Source: Mesorhizobium sp.
GTDB lineage: Bacteria; Pseudomonadota; Alphaproteobacteria; Rhizobiales; Rhizobiaceae
Direction of reading: 5' to 3'
DNA length: 64,000 bases
Assembly: GCF_004963255.1 (NCBI RefSeq)
Contig: NZ_SUGA01000016.1
Span: forward strand, 1-64,000
This document shows positions 16,848 through 25,651 of the stretch, in pieces. Positions within the stretch are counted from its first letter, which is position 1, and the number at the start of each line of letters is the position of its first letter. Under the pieces are notes generated by a model that did not search any database, was not told where the DNA came from, and saw only the letters and a program-made list of their open reading frames with translations. The position numbers were made by a program, and so were the translations under genes.

Positions 16848-18076
16848 GCCTCGCCATGCCCCGCGATCATCATGGCTTCGAGCGCCAGCCGGTCGACTTT
16901 GCGCATGCGCTCGGATTCCGACTTGAGCTGGCCGCAGGCGGCGAGGATGTCGCGACCGCGCGGCGTGCGGATCGGCGAGGCGTAGCCGGCATTGTTTATG
17001 TAGTCGGCAAACTTCTCGATCGTCTCCCAGTCCGAGCACTGGTAGTTGGTGCCGGGCCAGGGGTTGAATGGGATCAAATTGATCTTGGCCGGAATGCCCC
17101 TCAAGAGCTTCACCAGCGCCTTGGCGTCGTCGAGGGAATCGTTGACGTCCTTCAGCATCACATATTCGAAGGTGATGCGCTTGGCGTTGGAGAGGCCGGG
17201 ATAGGCCTTGCAGGCGGCGATCAGCTCCTTCAGCGGGAATTTCTTGTTGATCGGCACCAGAAGGTCGCGCAGGTCGTCGTTGGTGGCATGCAGCGAGATC
17301 GCCAGCATGACGCCGATCTCCTCGCCGGTGCGGGCGATCTCCGGCACGACGCCGGAGGTCGACAGCGTGATGCGGCGCTTCGACAGGGACAGGCCGTCGC
17401 CGTCGGAAGCGATCAGCAGCGCCTTCTTCACCGCCTCGAAATTGTAGAGCGGCTCGCCCATGCCCATCATGACGATGTTCGACACCTTGCGGCCCTCGGC
17501 CGGCACGATGGCGCCGTCCGGCGTGTCGCGATCGGGGAAGTCGCCGAGCCGGTCGCGCGCGGTGAGCAGCTGCGCCAGAATCTCCTCGGTGGTCAGGTTG
17601 CGCACCAGCTTCTGCGTGCCGGTGTGGCAGAAGGAGCAGGTCAGCGTGCAGCCGACCTGCGAAGAGATGCAGAGCGTGCCGCGGCCTTCCTCGGGAATGT
17701 AGACCGTCTCGATCTCGACCGGGCGGCCGGCGCCGCGCGGCGGGAAGCGGAACAGCCATTTGCGCGTGCCGTCGGAAGAAATCTGCTCCTCGACGATCTC
17801 AGGCCGCGCGACGGTGAAATGCTGGTCGAGCGCGGCGCGCAGATCCTTGGAGATGTTGAACATGTGGGCGAAGTCGGAGACGCCGCGCACATACATCCAG
17901 TGCCAGAGCTGCTGGGCGCGCATCTTGGCCTGGCGCTCCGGCACGATGCCGGCGCCGACGAGGGCCTCGCCGAGCTCGGCGCGGGTCAAGCCGATCAGTG
18001 ACGGCTTCTCGGTGGGTGCTGCGCGGCGCAAGGCGTCACGGGCGCCTTCGGCGGTAAGATCAAGCGAAACGGTCAT
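16844..18076 (-). CDS. rlmN: 23S rRNA (A2503-C2) / tRNA methyltransferase RlmN
   Basis: A 410-residue radical SAM enzyme that methylates C2 of A2503 in 23S rRNA and A37 in some tRNAs. The iron-sulfur cluster cysteines are Cys143, Cys147 and Cys150 (CTLTCSFC). A C-terminal AACGQLKSE carries the resolving cysteine, and GMGEPLYNF is a conserved motif. The length is slightly above the usual 350-400. It heads an apparent three-gene operon with two small membrane proteins joined by 4-base overlaps. Confidence 0.96.
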   Translation of the reverse strand: MTVSLDLTAEGARDALRRAAPTEKPSLIGLTRAELGEALVGAGIVPERQAKMRAQQLWHWMYVRGVSDFAHMFNISKDLRAALDQHFTVARPEIVEEQISSDGTRKWLFRFPPRGAGRPVEIETVYIPEEGRGTLCISSQVGCTLTCSFCHTGTQKLVRNLTTEEILAQLLTARDRLGDFPDRDTPDGAIVPAEGRKVSNIVMMGMGEPLYNFEAVKKALLIASDGDGLSLSKRRITLSTSGVVPEIARTGEEIGVMLAISLHATNDDLRDLLVPINKKFPLKELIAACKAYPGLSNAKRITFEYVMLKDVNDSLDDAKALVKLLRGIPAKINLIPFNPWPGTNYQCSDWETIEKFADYINNAGYASPIRTPRGRDILAACGQLKSESERMRKVDRLALEAMMIAGHGEA

Positions 18077-18177
18077 GGTGGCGCCAATATAAGCGATTTG
18101 CGGCCGATTTCAGTAGGGCCGGACAAGGAAGCGCGGCGCATAGCACAGGTTGACGGCGGAGTCATGCGCCCGGGAGG

Positions 18178-19728
18178 TCACGACGTGGCGTCGGCGGCTG
18201 CTTCCGCCTTGCGGCGATGGCCGCTGACCTGCTGGCCGTCTTCCGGATGGAGGAAGAAGAATCCCGGGATGGAGAGCAGCGGGATCACCGCCGTCAGCAG
18301 GAACGCCCAATGGAACTGGCTCGCCGTCGGCGCGTGCACCTCACCGGAGACGAGGCCGAGCACCATGGCGGCGATCGAAACGCCGAGCGAGACGCTGAGC
18401 TGCTGCAGGACGCCGCCCAGGCTGGTGGCGCGGCTGAGCTTCTCGCCCGGCAGGTCGGCGTAGGAGAGCGTGTTGGACGACATGAACTGCGCCGAACGCA
18501 CGATGCCGAAGAAAAAGACATAGAGGCCGATCAGCCAATGCGGGGTGTCGGCGTCGAGCAGGGCAAAGCCCGCCACGGCAACTGACCCGACCACCGCGCT
18601 GCCGCTCAGCACGGCCTTGAAGCCGAAGCGCCGCAGGAAGAACGACAGCAGCGGCCGCATGAGCAGCGCGCCGAAACTGCCGACGAAGGTCAGCGAGCCC
18701 GACGTGACCGGGCTCATGCCGAAGCCGACCTGCAGCATCAGCGGCAACAGGAAGGGCGCGCCGTTGAGGCCGATGCGGCAGAGCCCGCCGGCCAGCGTGC
18801 CGACCCAGAAGGAGCGGAAGCGGAACAGCGTGAGATCGACCGCGGGCGCCGCGACGCGGCGCGCATAGCGGCCGAAGGCGAAGAGCAGCAGCACCGAGGC
18901 CGCCAGCACCAGCATGGTCGCCAGCGGCGAAATGATCGGCCTGCCGATATTCTCCAGGCCGAATTGCAGGAGTGCCGCGCCGGCTCCCACCATCAGAAAA
19001 CCGGCGAAGTCGAAAGGCTGCGCTTCCTCGCCGTGGAAATCGCCGACGAAGCGCAAGGCGGCGAAAATGCCGATGAGGCCGAACGGCACGTTGACGTAGA
19101 AGATCCAGCGCCAGGAGGCATAGGTGGTCAGCATGCCGCCGAGCAGCGGCCCGATCACGGGACCGACGATCGCCGGCAAGGTCATGTAGGTCATGGCGGT
19201 GATCAGCCCGCTGCGCGGAAAGGACCGCAGCAGGATCAGCCGACCGACCGGCGTCATCATGGCGCCGCCCAGCCCCTGCAGCGCGCGCATCGCGAGCAAC
19301 ATGCCGACGCTGTCGGCCACGCCGCACAGGACGGAGCCCAAGGTGAAGGTGAAGAGCGCCAGGGCGAAGATCCTGCGGGCGCCGAACCGGTCGGCGAACC
19401 AGCCGCTGACCGGGATGAACACGGCCAAGGTCAGGATGTAGGTGGTGATCGCCAGATTGAGCCGGACCGGCGTTGTGTCGAGGCTTTGCGCGATGGCCGG
19501 AATGGCGGTGGTGAGGATGGTGGAATCGAGCTGTTCCATCAGGAAGGCGATGGCGACGATTGCCGGGATGATCAGCCTGAGACGCGGGTCGCGCTCGGTC
19601 GCAAAGAGATGCTGTTCCAATTGTCGGCCAGTTCCGTCGTGCAGGAAGCGATGGCCCGCCCGCGAGCCATCCGCGATCAAGCCGGCGTCGATGTCGTGCG
19701 GCCCTGCCGGCCTGGCCTCCCGCCGCAC
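18178..19728 (-). CDS. MFS transporter, DHA2 (EmrB/QacA) family
   Basis: About 516 residues with roughly 14 hydrophobic segments, fitting the 14-helix drug:H+ antiporter family. Helix 1 region is AFLMEQLDSTILTTAIPAIA and motif A is GWFADRFGARRIF. PVIGPLLGGMLTTYASWRWIF is the motif C-like segment of exporters. The first 50 residues are unusually long and polar, and the GTG at 19728 lacks a strong ribosome site, so the true start may lie downstream. The substrate is not readable. Confidence 0.85.
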   Translation of the reverse strand: MRREARPAGPHDIDAGLIADGSRAGHRFLHDGTGRQLEQHLFATERDPRLRLIIPAIVAIAFLMEQLDSTILTTAIPAIAQSLDTTPVRLNLAITTYILTLAVFIPVSGWFADRFGARRIFALALFTFTLGSVLCGVADSVGMLLAMRALQGLGGAMMTPVGRLILLRSFPRSGLITAMTYMTLPAIVGPVIGPLLGGMLTTYASWRWIFYVNVPFGLIGIFAALRFVGDFHGEEAQPFDFAGFLMVGAGAALLQFGLENIGRPIISPLATMLVLAASVLLLFAFGRYARRVAAPAVDLTLFRFRSFWVGTLAGGLCRIGLNGAPFLLPLMLQVGFGMSPVTSGSLTFVGSFGALLMRPLLSFFLRRFGFKAVLSGSAVVGSVAVAGFALLDADTPHWLIGLYVFFFGIVRSAQFMSSNTLSYADLPGEKLSRATSLGGVLQQLSVSLGVSIAAMVLGLVSGEVHAPTASQFHWAFLLTAVIPLLSIPGFFFLHPEDGQQVSGHRRKAEAAADATS

Positions 19729-19940
19729 CGGGCTGCTTTATGGCCCGATCGATGCGAAGCGATAGCGATTTCGGCTGGCACAGCGGTCAACAAATCTTGA
19801 CCTCCGCCAGCGGCGGTGGCGCGACGCGGCCGGCTGCCGCCATGAAAATCGATCACGTATTCGTGTTGGCGTAACTATTCGCGCCGCGCCGGCGAACCGG
19901 AAGAGGGCGACCATGCCCTTCAACAATGGGAGTTGTTCAG

Positions 19941-20240
19941 ATGCACTCGATCAAGTTCGCACTCATTGCCGGCCTCGTCGGTCTTTCGGCTTCGCAGGCC
20001 TTCGCCGAGGACACAATGGGCGCCATGACGATGATGAAGGGCGGCCAGGTCACCGCGATCATGCCGGACGGTCACATGGGCACCATGATGCCGGACGCCA
20101 AGATGAGCGCCGACATGATGAAGATGGCCAAGCCGATCAAGCATTGCATGATGATGATCACCGACGCCAAGGGCAAAGCCTACATGATCGATACGTCGAG
20201 CAAGAAGGCCCAGGCCGAGTGTGAAAAAATGGCGATGTGA
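19941..20240 (+). CDS. Small secreted methionine-rich protein
   Basis: A 99-residue predicted exported protein. Residues 1-22 form a signal peptide (MHSIKFALIAGLVGLSASQA). The mature part is very rich in methionine, with clusters such as GAMTMMKGG, MGTMMPD, ADMMKMAK and HCMMMI, plus two cysteines and several histidines. Such composition suits copper or silver binding, but that is inference. I know no named family. A GGGAG site at 19928-19932 supports the ATG at 19941. It converges with a DUF305 gene, a family also often linked to copper. Confidence 0.7.
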   Translation: MHSIKFALIAGLVGLSASQAFAEDTMGAMTMMKGGQVTAIMPDGHMGTMMPDAKMSADMMKMAKPIKHCMMMITDAKGKAYMIDTSSKKAQAECEKMAM

Positions 20241-20250
20241 GGCCAGCTTC

Positions 20251-20281
20251 CGTCTCACCGGCACGTCTGGCCGGTGAGACG
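20251..20281. terminator. Hairpin between convergent genes
   Basis: A perfect 12-bp stem CGTCTCACCGGC/GCCGGTGAGACG with a 7-base loop lies between the Met-rich gene and the DUF305 gene. No long T-run follows, so termination efficiency is uncertain. Confidence 0.7.
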
Positions 20282-20309
20282 GCGCCCGGCTTGCCGCCAG
20301 GCCGGCCGA

Positions 20310-20867
20310 TCACCTGTCAATCTCAAGGGTATTGATCCCGGTGCTCTGGTCCGTTTCGGGCGGTGGCGGCGCGGCGCCACGGGCCCGATACGAAGGCAGG
20401 TCGGGAGCGCCTGTCGGAGCGGGGTTTGCCTCAAACCGAGCAATCAGGCGCTTCATCTGAGCGATCTCACGAACCTGTGCGTCGATGATGCCGTCAGCCA
20501 GCTTGCGAACTTCGGGATCGCGAATGTGGGCGCGTTCGCTGGTCATGATCGCGATCGAGTGATGCGGGATCATTGCCTTCATGTAAGAAACGTCGGTCAC
20601 GGTTTCCTGGCTCCTGACCAGCCATAACGCGCCGGCAAAAACGGCAATGGCGGCTACGACAATAGCGACGTTTGCAGCGATGCTCTTGTACATCTCCCAC
20701 ATGAAGCCGATCATGATAAGCGCCATCGTGCCGCCCATCAAAATGGCCATCCAGACGCGGGTCTGGCTGAAGAAAACATGATCCAGTGCATATGTGTTCA
20801 GATACATGAGCCCATACATGACGATGGTCGACACCACGGTCATTGCGACAAATCGGATGTAGCTCAT
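20310..20867 (-). CDS. DUF305 domain membrane protein
   Basis: A 185-residue protein with three transmembrane segments (about 5-28, 38-60, 66-86) followed by a DUF305 domain recognised by SYMKAMIPHHSIAIM and the Asp/Arg-rich helices after it. DUF305 is a ferritin-like four-helix family found near metal-handling genes, with function not settled. The ATG at 20867 follows GAGGAGAAGAGGC. The frame continues upstream to 21188 but overlaps the divergent ClC gene, so that extension is rejected. Confidence 0.85.
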   Translation of the reverse strand: MSYIRFVAMTVVSTIVMYGLMYLNTYALDHVFFSQTRVWMAILMGGTMALIMIGFMWEMYKSIAANVAIVVAAIAVFAGALWLVRSQETVTDVSYMKAMIPHHSIAIMTSERAHIRDPEVRKLADGIIDAQVREIAQMKRLIARFEANPAPTGAPDLPSYRARGAAPPPPETDQSTGINTLEIDR

Positions 20868-21006
20868 GCCTCTTCTCCTCGCTAAAGGAGCAGAACTATC
20901 GGCGCGAGCGTTTGATCCGTTGTCGGTCCAGGGCTTGGTATTCCGCTCTCGACCAACTTCCCGATGCTGATCGCGCAATAGGCGGAGTCCGTTTGAGAGG
21001 ACAGGT

Positions 21007-22356
21007 ATGGCCGGCATATCCCGAAAGTACCGTTTGCTGCGGCGTTCCCACGCCATGTGGGTGTCGCGCCGCATCTGGCAGCCGCGCCTGGTCTTCTGGG
21101 CCGGCGCCATCTCGATCGGCCTGATCAGCGTCCTGTTCGCCCTGCTCGCCGACCGCGCGCAGGCCCTGTTCCATGTCATGACCGGCAATGACGGCGGCTG
21201 GCGCTTCTATCTGCCCCTGGTCGTGACGCCGCTTGGGTTCGTGCTCTGCGCCTGGCTGGCGCATTCCTTCTTTCCTGGATCGCAAGGCAGCGGCATTCCG
21301 CAGGCGATCGCGGCGCGGCATCTGCGCGACGAGGACGATCGCAGCCGCATCCTGTCGCTCAGGCTGGTGGTGGGCAAGATCGCGCTCACCATCGTCGGCC
21401 TCGCCTGCGGCGCCTCGATCGGCCGCGAAGGCCCGACGGTGCAGGTCGGCGCCTCGCTGATGCTGCAGGCGGCACGCTGGGGCGGCATGGCGCAGGCGCG
21501 CGGGCTGATCCTGGCGGGATCGGCCGCCGGCATAGCCGCCGCCTTCAACACGCCGCTTGCCGGCATCGTCTTCGCCATCGAGGAAATGGGCCGGACCTAT
21601 GAGGCGCGCACCAACGGGCTGGTGCTGACGGCGGTGATCCTGGCCGGCCTCGCCTCGCTGGGCCTACTTGGCAACTACACATATTTCGGCGTCGCCAGGG
21701 ACACGGTCGCCTTCGCCTCCGACTGGCCGCTGGTGCTGGCCTGCGGCATCATCGGCGGCGGGGTCGGCGCGCTGTTCTCGCTCTCGGCGTTGAAGGTCAT
21801 GCGCCGCATCCGGCGCTGGAACGCGCTGCAGCCGCTGCCGCGCGCGCTGGTCGTGGCGGCCGTCTGCGGGTTCGCCGTCGCGGTGATTGGCATTGCGTCC
21901 GGCGGGCTGACCTTCGGCACCGGCTATGCGCAGGCGCGCGGCGCGATCGAAGGCACGCCGCTGCCGGCCTTCTTCTTCGTGGAGAAATTCGCGGCCGGCC
22001 TGCTGTCGATGGTGTCGGGCATTCCGGGCGGCCTCTTCGCGCCGTCGCTGGCGGTGGGCGCGGGACTGGGCAGCACGCTCGGTATGGTCTTCGGCACGGC
22101 CACCGGCACCGCGGCGTTGCTCGGCATGGCCGGCTATTTCGCCGGCGTCGTCCAGGCGCCGATGACGGCCTTCGTCATCATCCTCGAAATGACCGGCAAC
22201 CACGACAATGTCATCGCGCTGATGTGCGCGGCGATGCTGGGCTACGGCACGGCCCGGCTCATCTCCAACGAGCCGCTCTATCACGCGCTGTCGCGCGTCT
22301 TCATCGCCGAGGCGATCCGGCGGCGCAGGGTTGCCGGGACAGAACAGCCGCTGTGA
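21007..22356 (+). CDS. ClC family chloride/proton antiporter
   Basis: A 449-residue inner-membrane protein of the ClC family. The selectivity motif GSGIP lies at 94-98, GREGP with the gating glutamate (Glu141) at 139-143, and the internal proton glutamate in IEEM (Glu192/193). GGLFAPSLAVG is the third conserved signature. Presence of both glutamates predicts H+/Cl- exchange rather than a pure channel, by analogy with the E. coli protein. The start is divergent from the DUF305 gene. Confidence 0.93.
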   Translation: MAGISRKYRLLRRSHAMWVSRRIWQPRLVFWAGAISIGLISVLFALLADRAQALFHVMTGNDGGWRFYLPLVVTPLGFVLCAWLAHSFFPGSQGSGIPQAIAARHLRDEDDRSRILSLRLVVGKIALTIVGLACGASIGREGPTVQVGASLMLQAARWGGMAQARGLILAGSAAGIAAAFNTPLAGIVFAIEEMGRTYEARTNGLVLTAVILAGLASLGLLGNYTYFGVARDTVAFASDWPLVLACGIIGGGVGALFSLSALKVMRRIRRWNALQPLPRALVVAAVCGFAVAVIGIASGGLTFGTGYAQARGAIEGTPLPAFFFVEKFAAGLLSMVSGIPGGLFAPSLAVGAGLGSTLGMVFGTATGTAALLGMAGYFAGVVQAPMTAFVIILEMTGNHDNVIALMCAAMLGYGTARLISNEPLYHALSRVFIAEAIRRRRVAGTEQPL

Positions 22357-22362
22357 AAGCGA

Positions 22363-22385
22363 AGGCCGGATTTGAGCTCCGGCCT
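22363..22385. terminator. Hairpin between convergent genes
   Basis: An 8-bp stem AGGCCGGA/TCCGGCCT with a 7-base loop lies directly after the ClC stop codon and before the convergent glycosidase-like gene. T-rich sequence (GCTTGT) follows on the plus strand. Confidence 0.6.
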
Positions 22386-22404
22386 GCTTGTCCAAACGCG
22401 CCAG

Positions 22405-23751
22405 CTATCTGGCAGACGAGATCTCGATTACAATCGGATGATCGCTGAGCAAAAGGTCGAGCGAGGTCGTGTTCGTCACCGTCCGGACAGGATCGGTGCC
22501 GACAGTCGGATCATAGATGCTTATGGAAGTCGCCGTGGCGCCAAGGCGCATGGTCACTTGGTCCTGGTCGTTCAACCGTTCGTCCCAGACGACCAGTTGG
22601 AACGTCCCGTCACTGCGCCGCAGGAGAAGATCATGGACCGTCGGAGGCTGGTCCGTGATCGTGTAATCCAACGTGCCGGACGTAGCGACCGTACCCTCAT
22701 CAGCCAGAATAGTCGTAACGTTGTGAAGGTAAGTCGCGGCCTTGCGGGGTGAATAATCGGGCCTGAAGAAACCGAACGACTGGTTGCCGGCCTCATCGGT
22801 GCGGTCCCTCAGCAGATAGACCGAAGTGTAGGCATAACCACGCTTGAACTGAGCGAAATACAAATTCAACAAATTCAAACCGTGCAACTCTTCGGTGACC
22901 GGTCCTTGGATATTGGTTCCCGTCTCGGTCGTGACACGCGGCAGTGTTTCAAGTTGTTCAGGCGGGTAGCCCCGGAACCATTTCGACCATGTCAGACCGA
23001 AGTTTCCGAATAGTCCGTCGACCCGCGAAGCATAGGTTGGGTCGGCAGCATCCCACACCTTGTTGTCGGCCGGATAGGGCGAATGCGGGTGATAGAGGTA
23101 GTTGTGTACATTCGCGTAGTCCGCATATCGGGTGCCGTCCGGCATCAAGGTTCCAGCGCCCTGAGGAATTGCAAGAAACTGAAGGCCAACGTTGTCATTT
23201 TGCGCTCCCGGTTCCGAAATCGACCACACGGGGTATTTCGCCAGCGCCGGATCCGTTTTGACCGCCTGGTAAAGGTCCCGCTGCAATTTCGCGACCGCCA
23301 TCCACGAGTAACCGCGCCCGCCGCCTTTCTCGCCTTGATACTCAACAGGCCAGTTGTTTGGCTCGTTGTTGCCCTCAAAAGCCAGCAGCGCGTCGGCCTG
23401 CGCCAATACCTTGCCGGTTTCTATCAACCTCTTCAGGTCAGACCCACCGCTCACCAGTCCCCAACTCAGCCGGGCACCGGTTTGCCGATGCAGTTCCAGA
23501 AAGGTCTGCATGGTCGTGGGGCCGTTGTCAGTTAACCCCTCTATTCCCGCCCTCACCCACCGGAAGCCGCAATAGCGGACCATCTCGACGGTCTTGGCCA
23601 AAGGCTGGCCCCGGTCCGGAAATGTGCTGACGACGCCGATGCTGTTCAGAAAATCCGCGGTCGGAACGGCGGCTCTTGGGTCGGCACGCGAATCCTGAGA
23701 CCAAAGAGCCAACATCGCGGCGATCGCAAGACACTGGTGTTGGGCGCTCAC
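22405..23751 (-). CDS. Secreted glycoside-hydrolase-like protein
   Basis: From the GTG at 23751 this encodes 448 residues with a signal-peptide-like start ending in DSRA. The sequence looks like a TIM-barrel glycosidase of clan A: FEGNNEPNNW could hold the acid/base glutamate, and PRVTTETGT the nucleophile. The C-terminal 90 residues look like a beta-sandwich (TSISIYDPTVG). The family and substrate are not identified. GGAAGG nine bases upstream favours the GTG. The frame is open to 23868. Base composition is somewhat less GC-rich than neighbours. Confidence 0.65.
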   Translation of the reverse strand: MSAQHQCLAIAAMLALWSQDSRADPRAAVPTADFLNSIGVVSTFPDRGQPLAKTVEMVRYCGFRWVRAGIEGLTDNGPTTMQTFLELHRQTGARLSWGLVSGGSDLKRLIETGKVLAQADALLAFEGNNEPNNWPVEYQGEKGGGRGYSWMAVAKLQRDLYQAVKTDPALAKYPVWSISEPGAQNDNVGLQFLAIPQGAGTLMPDGTRYADYANVHNYLYHPHSPYPADNKVWDAADPTYASRVDGLFGNFGLTWSKWFRGYPPEQLETLPRVTTETGTNIQGPVTEELHGLNLLNLYFAQFKRGYAYTSVYLLRDRTDEAGNQSFGFFRPDYSPRKAATYLHNVTTILADEGTVATSGTLDYTITDQPPTVHDLLLRRSDGTFQLVVWDERLNDQDQVTMRLGATATSISIYDPTVGTDPVRTVTNTTSLDLLLSDHPIVIEISSAR

Positions 23752-23873
23752 GAAAGGGTTCCTTCCGGTCCGCTCGCGGGGGAATTTGCTCGGTCTCGGG
23801 TTGTCCTCATTCCGCCGGTTCGAGCCGTACATGCCCACCATAGCAACCAGCCTTGCTTGCCGTAACACCCATT

Positions 23874-23898
23874 CCGCTATTCATCTACCAAATAGCGG
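23874..23898. promoter_or_regulatory. Operator-like inverted repeat
   Basis: CCGCTATT (23874-23881) and AATAGCGG (23891-23898) are perfect inverted copies separated by 9 bases. This is the spacing of a dimeric regulator site. It lies about 125 bases upstream of the glycosidase-like gene start. Confidence 0.45.
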
Positions 23899-23940
23899 TA
23901 GGATCTGATGCTCATTTCATGAAACGCCAACTCGCTCTCC

Positions 23941-23958
23941 GATGCGCAATTGCGCATC
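23941..23958. promoter_or_regulatory. 18-bp perfect palindrome
   Basis: GATGCGCAATTGCGCATC reads the same on both strands with no spacer. It lies between ialB and the glycosidase-like gene. It may be a regulator site or part of the ialB 3 prime region. Confidence 0.4.
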
Positions 23959-23997
23959 GAATCCGTTTCACATTCTTTCCGCAATTGCTCTCAAATG

Positions 23998-24023
23998 AAA
24001 AAGGCCGGGCTTGCGGCCCGGCC
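23998..24023 (-). terminator. Rho-independent terminator of the IalB gene
   Basis: The stem GGCCGGGC/GCCCGGCC with a 5-base loop is followed by five T on the minus strand, 25 bases after the stop codon. Confidence 0.9.
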
Positions 24024-24047
24024 ATCGGATTCAGACTCGGTCTCTGC

Positions 24048-24554
24048 CTACTTGCACTTGGCGATCGAGGCCAGCGCGGCCGATATGCCCTTCAGCGAAA
24101 AGACATAGGAGGTGGGGTTGCCGCGGCCCGACTTGGCCGACACCTTCATGTCGGTGCCGGTCTTCATGGCGGCGATCAGCACCGGCTCCTCGGCGGCGTT
24201 CTCCACCCAGGCCGACTTGCCGCGGGTGAACATCGAGAAGCTCTTCTTGTCGATGGTGACGGTGGCCTTCGAGCCTTCCTGGAAGTTGTAGCCGGCGATG
24301 AACTGCGGCTCGTAGGAAACCTGCTGTCCGGGACGCTGGCTGACGAAGAAGAACATGTCGCCATGGTCGAGCGACGGCGGCTGCTTGTCGGTCGGCACGG
24401 TCAGCACATAGCAGACCTTGCCGGCCTGCGATTGATAGCTGTAGGTGCCCCAGGCATTGTGCTGGCCGATCTTGGTCGCCTGCTGCGCCAGCGCCGGCGC
24501 CGCGAAAGCGGCCGCCAGGACCAGGCTGGAAACTATAGCAATCAATCCGCGCAT
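24048..24554 (-). CDS. Invasion-associated locus B (IalB) family protein
   Basis: A 168-residue exported protein. The signal peptide ends in ALAQQ near residue 24. The mature part shows the IalB pattern: WGTYSYQSQAGKVCYVLTVP, FFFVSQRP and a C-terminal SLKGISAALASIAKCK, with two cysteines likely to pair. In Bartonella IalB is linked to erythrocyte invasion, but homologues are common in free-living rhizobia where the role is unknown. A terminator follows at 23998-24023. Confidence 0.9.
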   Translation of the reverse strand: MRGLIAIVSSLVLAAAFAAPALAQQATKIGQHNAWGTYSYQSQAGKVCYVLTVPTDKQPPSLDHGDMFFFVSQRPGQQVSYEPQFIAGYNFQEGSKATVTIDKKSFSMFTRGKSAWVENAAEEPVLIAAMKTGTDMKVSAKSGRGNPTSYVFSLKGISAALASIAKCK

Positions 24555-24807
24555 CGTTCTTCCCGTATTCCAAGTGGTGCGGAGGCGGGCCGCGTGGCGT
24601 CCTGCCGTCGCTTCATTTTGATTTAATCAGGGTTACCAAACGGTGAATTCTCCTTGAGAAAAGGAACTCACCCCAGGAAACCGCCACCATCCGCGCCGCC
24701 ACCGTGGATTGAGGCTGGCGCGACGTCCCGGGCGGAGTTGGATGCCACGAAAACGGCAAGAGTTTGTCTTTTCGAACGCGCTGATTTGCGAGCTGAGCAA
24801 GCCGCCG

Positions 24808-25170
24808 TCAGCCCTTGTCGGCCAGCGCGTCCCTGGCGGCCTGCCTGTGGGCAGGCGTTATATGGGCGCTGACGGCGGCGATCGCTGCGGTCAGCACCGC
24901 AAGGTCGTCGGTGTAGCCGAGGCCGACGACGAAATCGGGAATGAAATCGAACGGCAGGACGAAATAGCCCATCGCGCCGAGCAGCGTGGCCTTGGCGCGC
25001 AGCGGCGTGTCCTTGTCCATGGCGCAGTAATAGGCGGCGACGACTTCGTCCATGAACGGAATCTGCCGCGCCGCCTTCTTGGCGGTGCGCCAGAATTTTT
25101 CACGGATCTCGCCTTCGCCGGCAAGCTTGTCGCCGAAGCCGAAGAAATCGGAACCGCTGCCTTGCGTCAT
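24808..25170 (-). CDS. YkvA family protein (DUF1232)
   Basis: A 120-residue protein with the DUF1232 core LLGAMGYFVLPFDFIPD and GYTDDLAVLTAAIAAV, two hydrophobic helices of unknown role at the membrane. The ATG at 25170 has GGAGCG upstream and gives the usual length. The open frame up to 25242 adds a Cys/His-rich stretch unlikely to be real. Confidence 0.85.
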   Translation of the reverse strand: MTQGSGSDFFGFGDKLAGEGEIREKFWRTAKKAARQIPFMDEVVAAYYCAMDKDTPLRAKATLLGAMGYFVLPFDFIPDFVVGLGYTDDLAVLTAAIAAVSAHITPAHRQAARDALADKG

Positions 25171-25254
25171 CAATCGCTCCTTGGCGGCCGTGTGCGTCGT
25201 TGCACAGGCACACCGCGGGAAAATGTGGTGAAACCGGACCACCGCTGCAAGAGT

Positions 25255-25548
25255 TCAGCCGAAATACCGGTTCATCCGCTTTGCCAGCTCGATATCCAGC
25301 GCCGTCACGCCGCCGGCGTCATGGGTGTTGAGCGTCACGTCAACGGTTTTGTAGACATTGGACCAGTCCGGGTGATGGTCCATCTTCTCGGCGGCCAGCG
25401 CCACGCGGGTCATGAAGGCGAAGGCCTCGGAGAAATTCTTGAAGACGAAGCTGCGCTTGATCGACGCGCCGTCGGCGGCGAGCGACCAGCCGTCGAGCTC
25501 GGCCAGAGCGGCGGCGATCGCGTCCTTGCTTAGTTTTTCTCTCGTCAT
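25255..25548 (-). CDS. phhB: 4a-hydroxytetrahydrobiopterin dehydratase
   Basis: A 97-residue pterin-4a-carbinolamine dehydratase, which recycles the pterin cofactor of aromatic amino acid hydroxylases. The motif EKMDHHPDWSNVYKTVDV carries the active-site histidines, and the C-terminus LDIELAKRMNRYF is typical. The start at 25548 (MTREKLS) gives the family length. Longer upstream reading to 25956 overlaps the divergent phosphatase gene and is not accepted. No hydroxylase gene is in the window, so the partner is unknown. Confidence 0.92.
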   Translation of the reverse strand: MTREKLSKDAIAAALAELDGWSLAADGASIKRSFVFKNFSEAFAFMTRVALAAEKMDHHPDWSNVYKTVDVTLNTHDAGGVTALDIELAKRMNRYFG

Positions 25549-25651
25549 GATGATTTCCCGTGCTATCTCGAATTTGACCCCACCATAAGGCAAGTCGCCC
25601 AAAGCTGCTTTGCGGTTTTGGGGTTCCAAATGCACAAACAGCGCATATCGA

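Larger units (their letters stand above)
23752..24047. other. Intergenic region with two inverted repeats
   Basis: No gene is supported. It holds the operator-like repeat at 23874-23898, an 18-bp perfect palindrome at 23941-23958 and the ialB terminator at 23998-24023. The region is AT-richer than the window and probably carries the promoter of the glycosidase-like gene. Confidence 0.6.
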
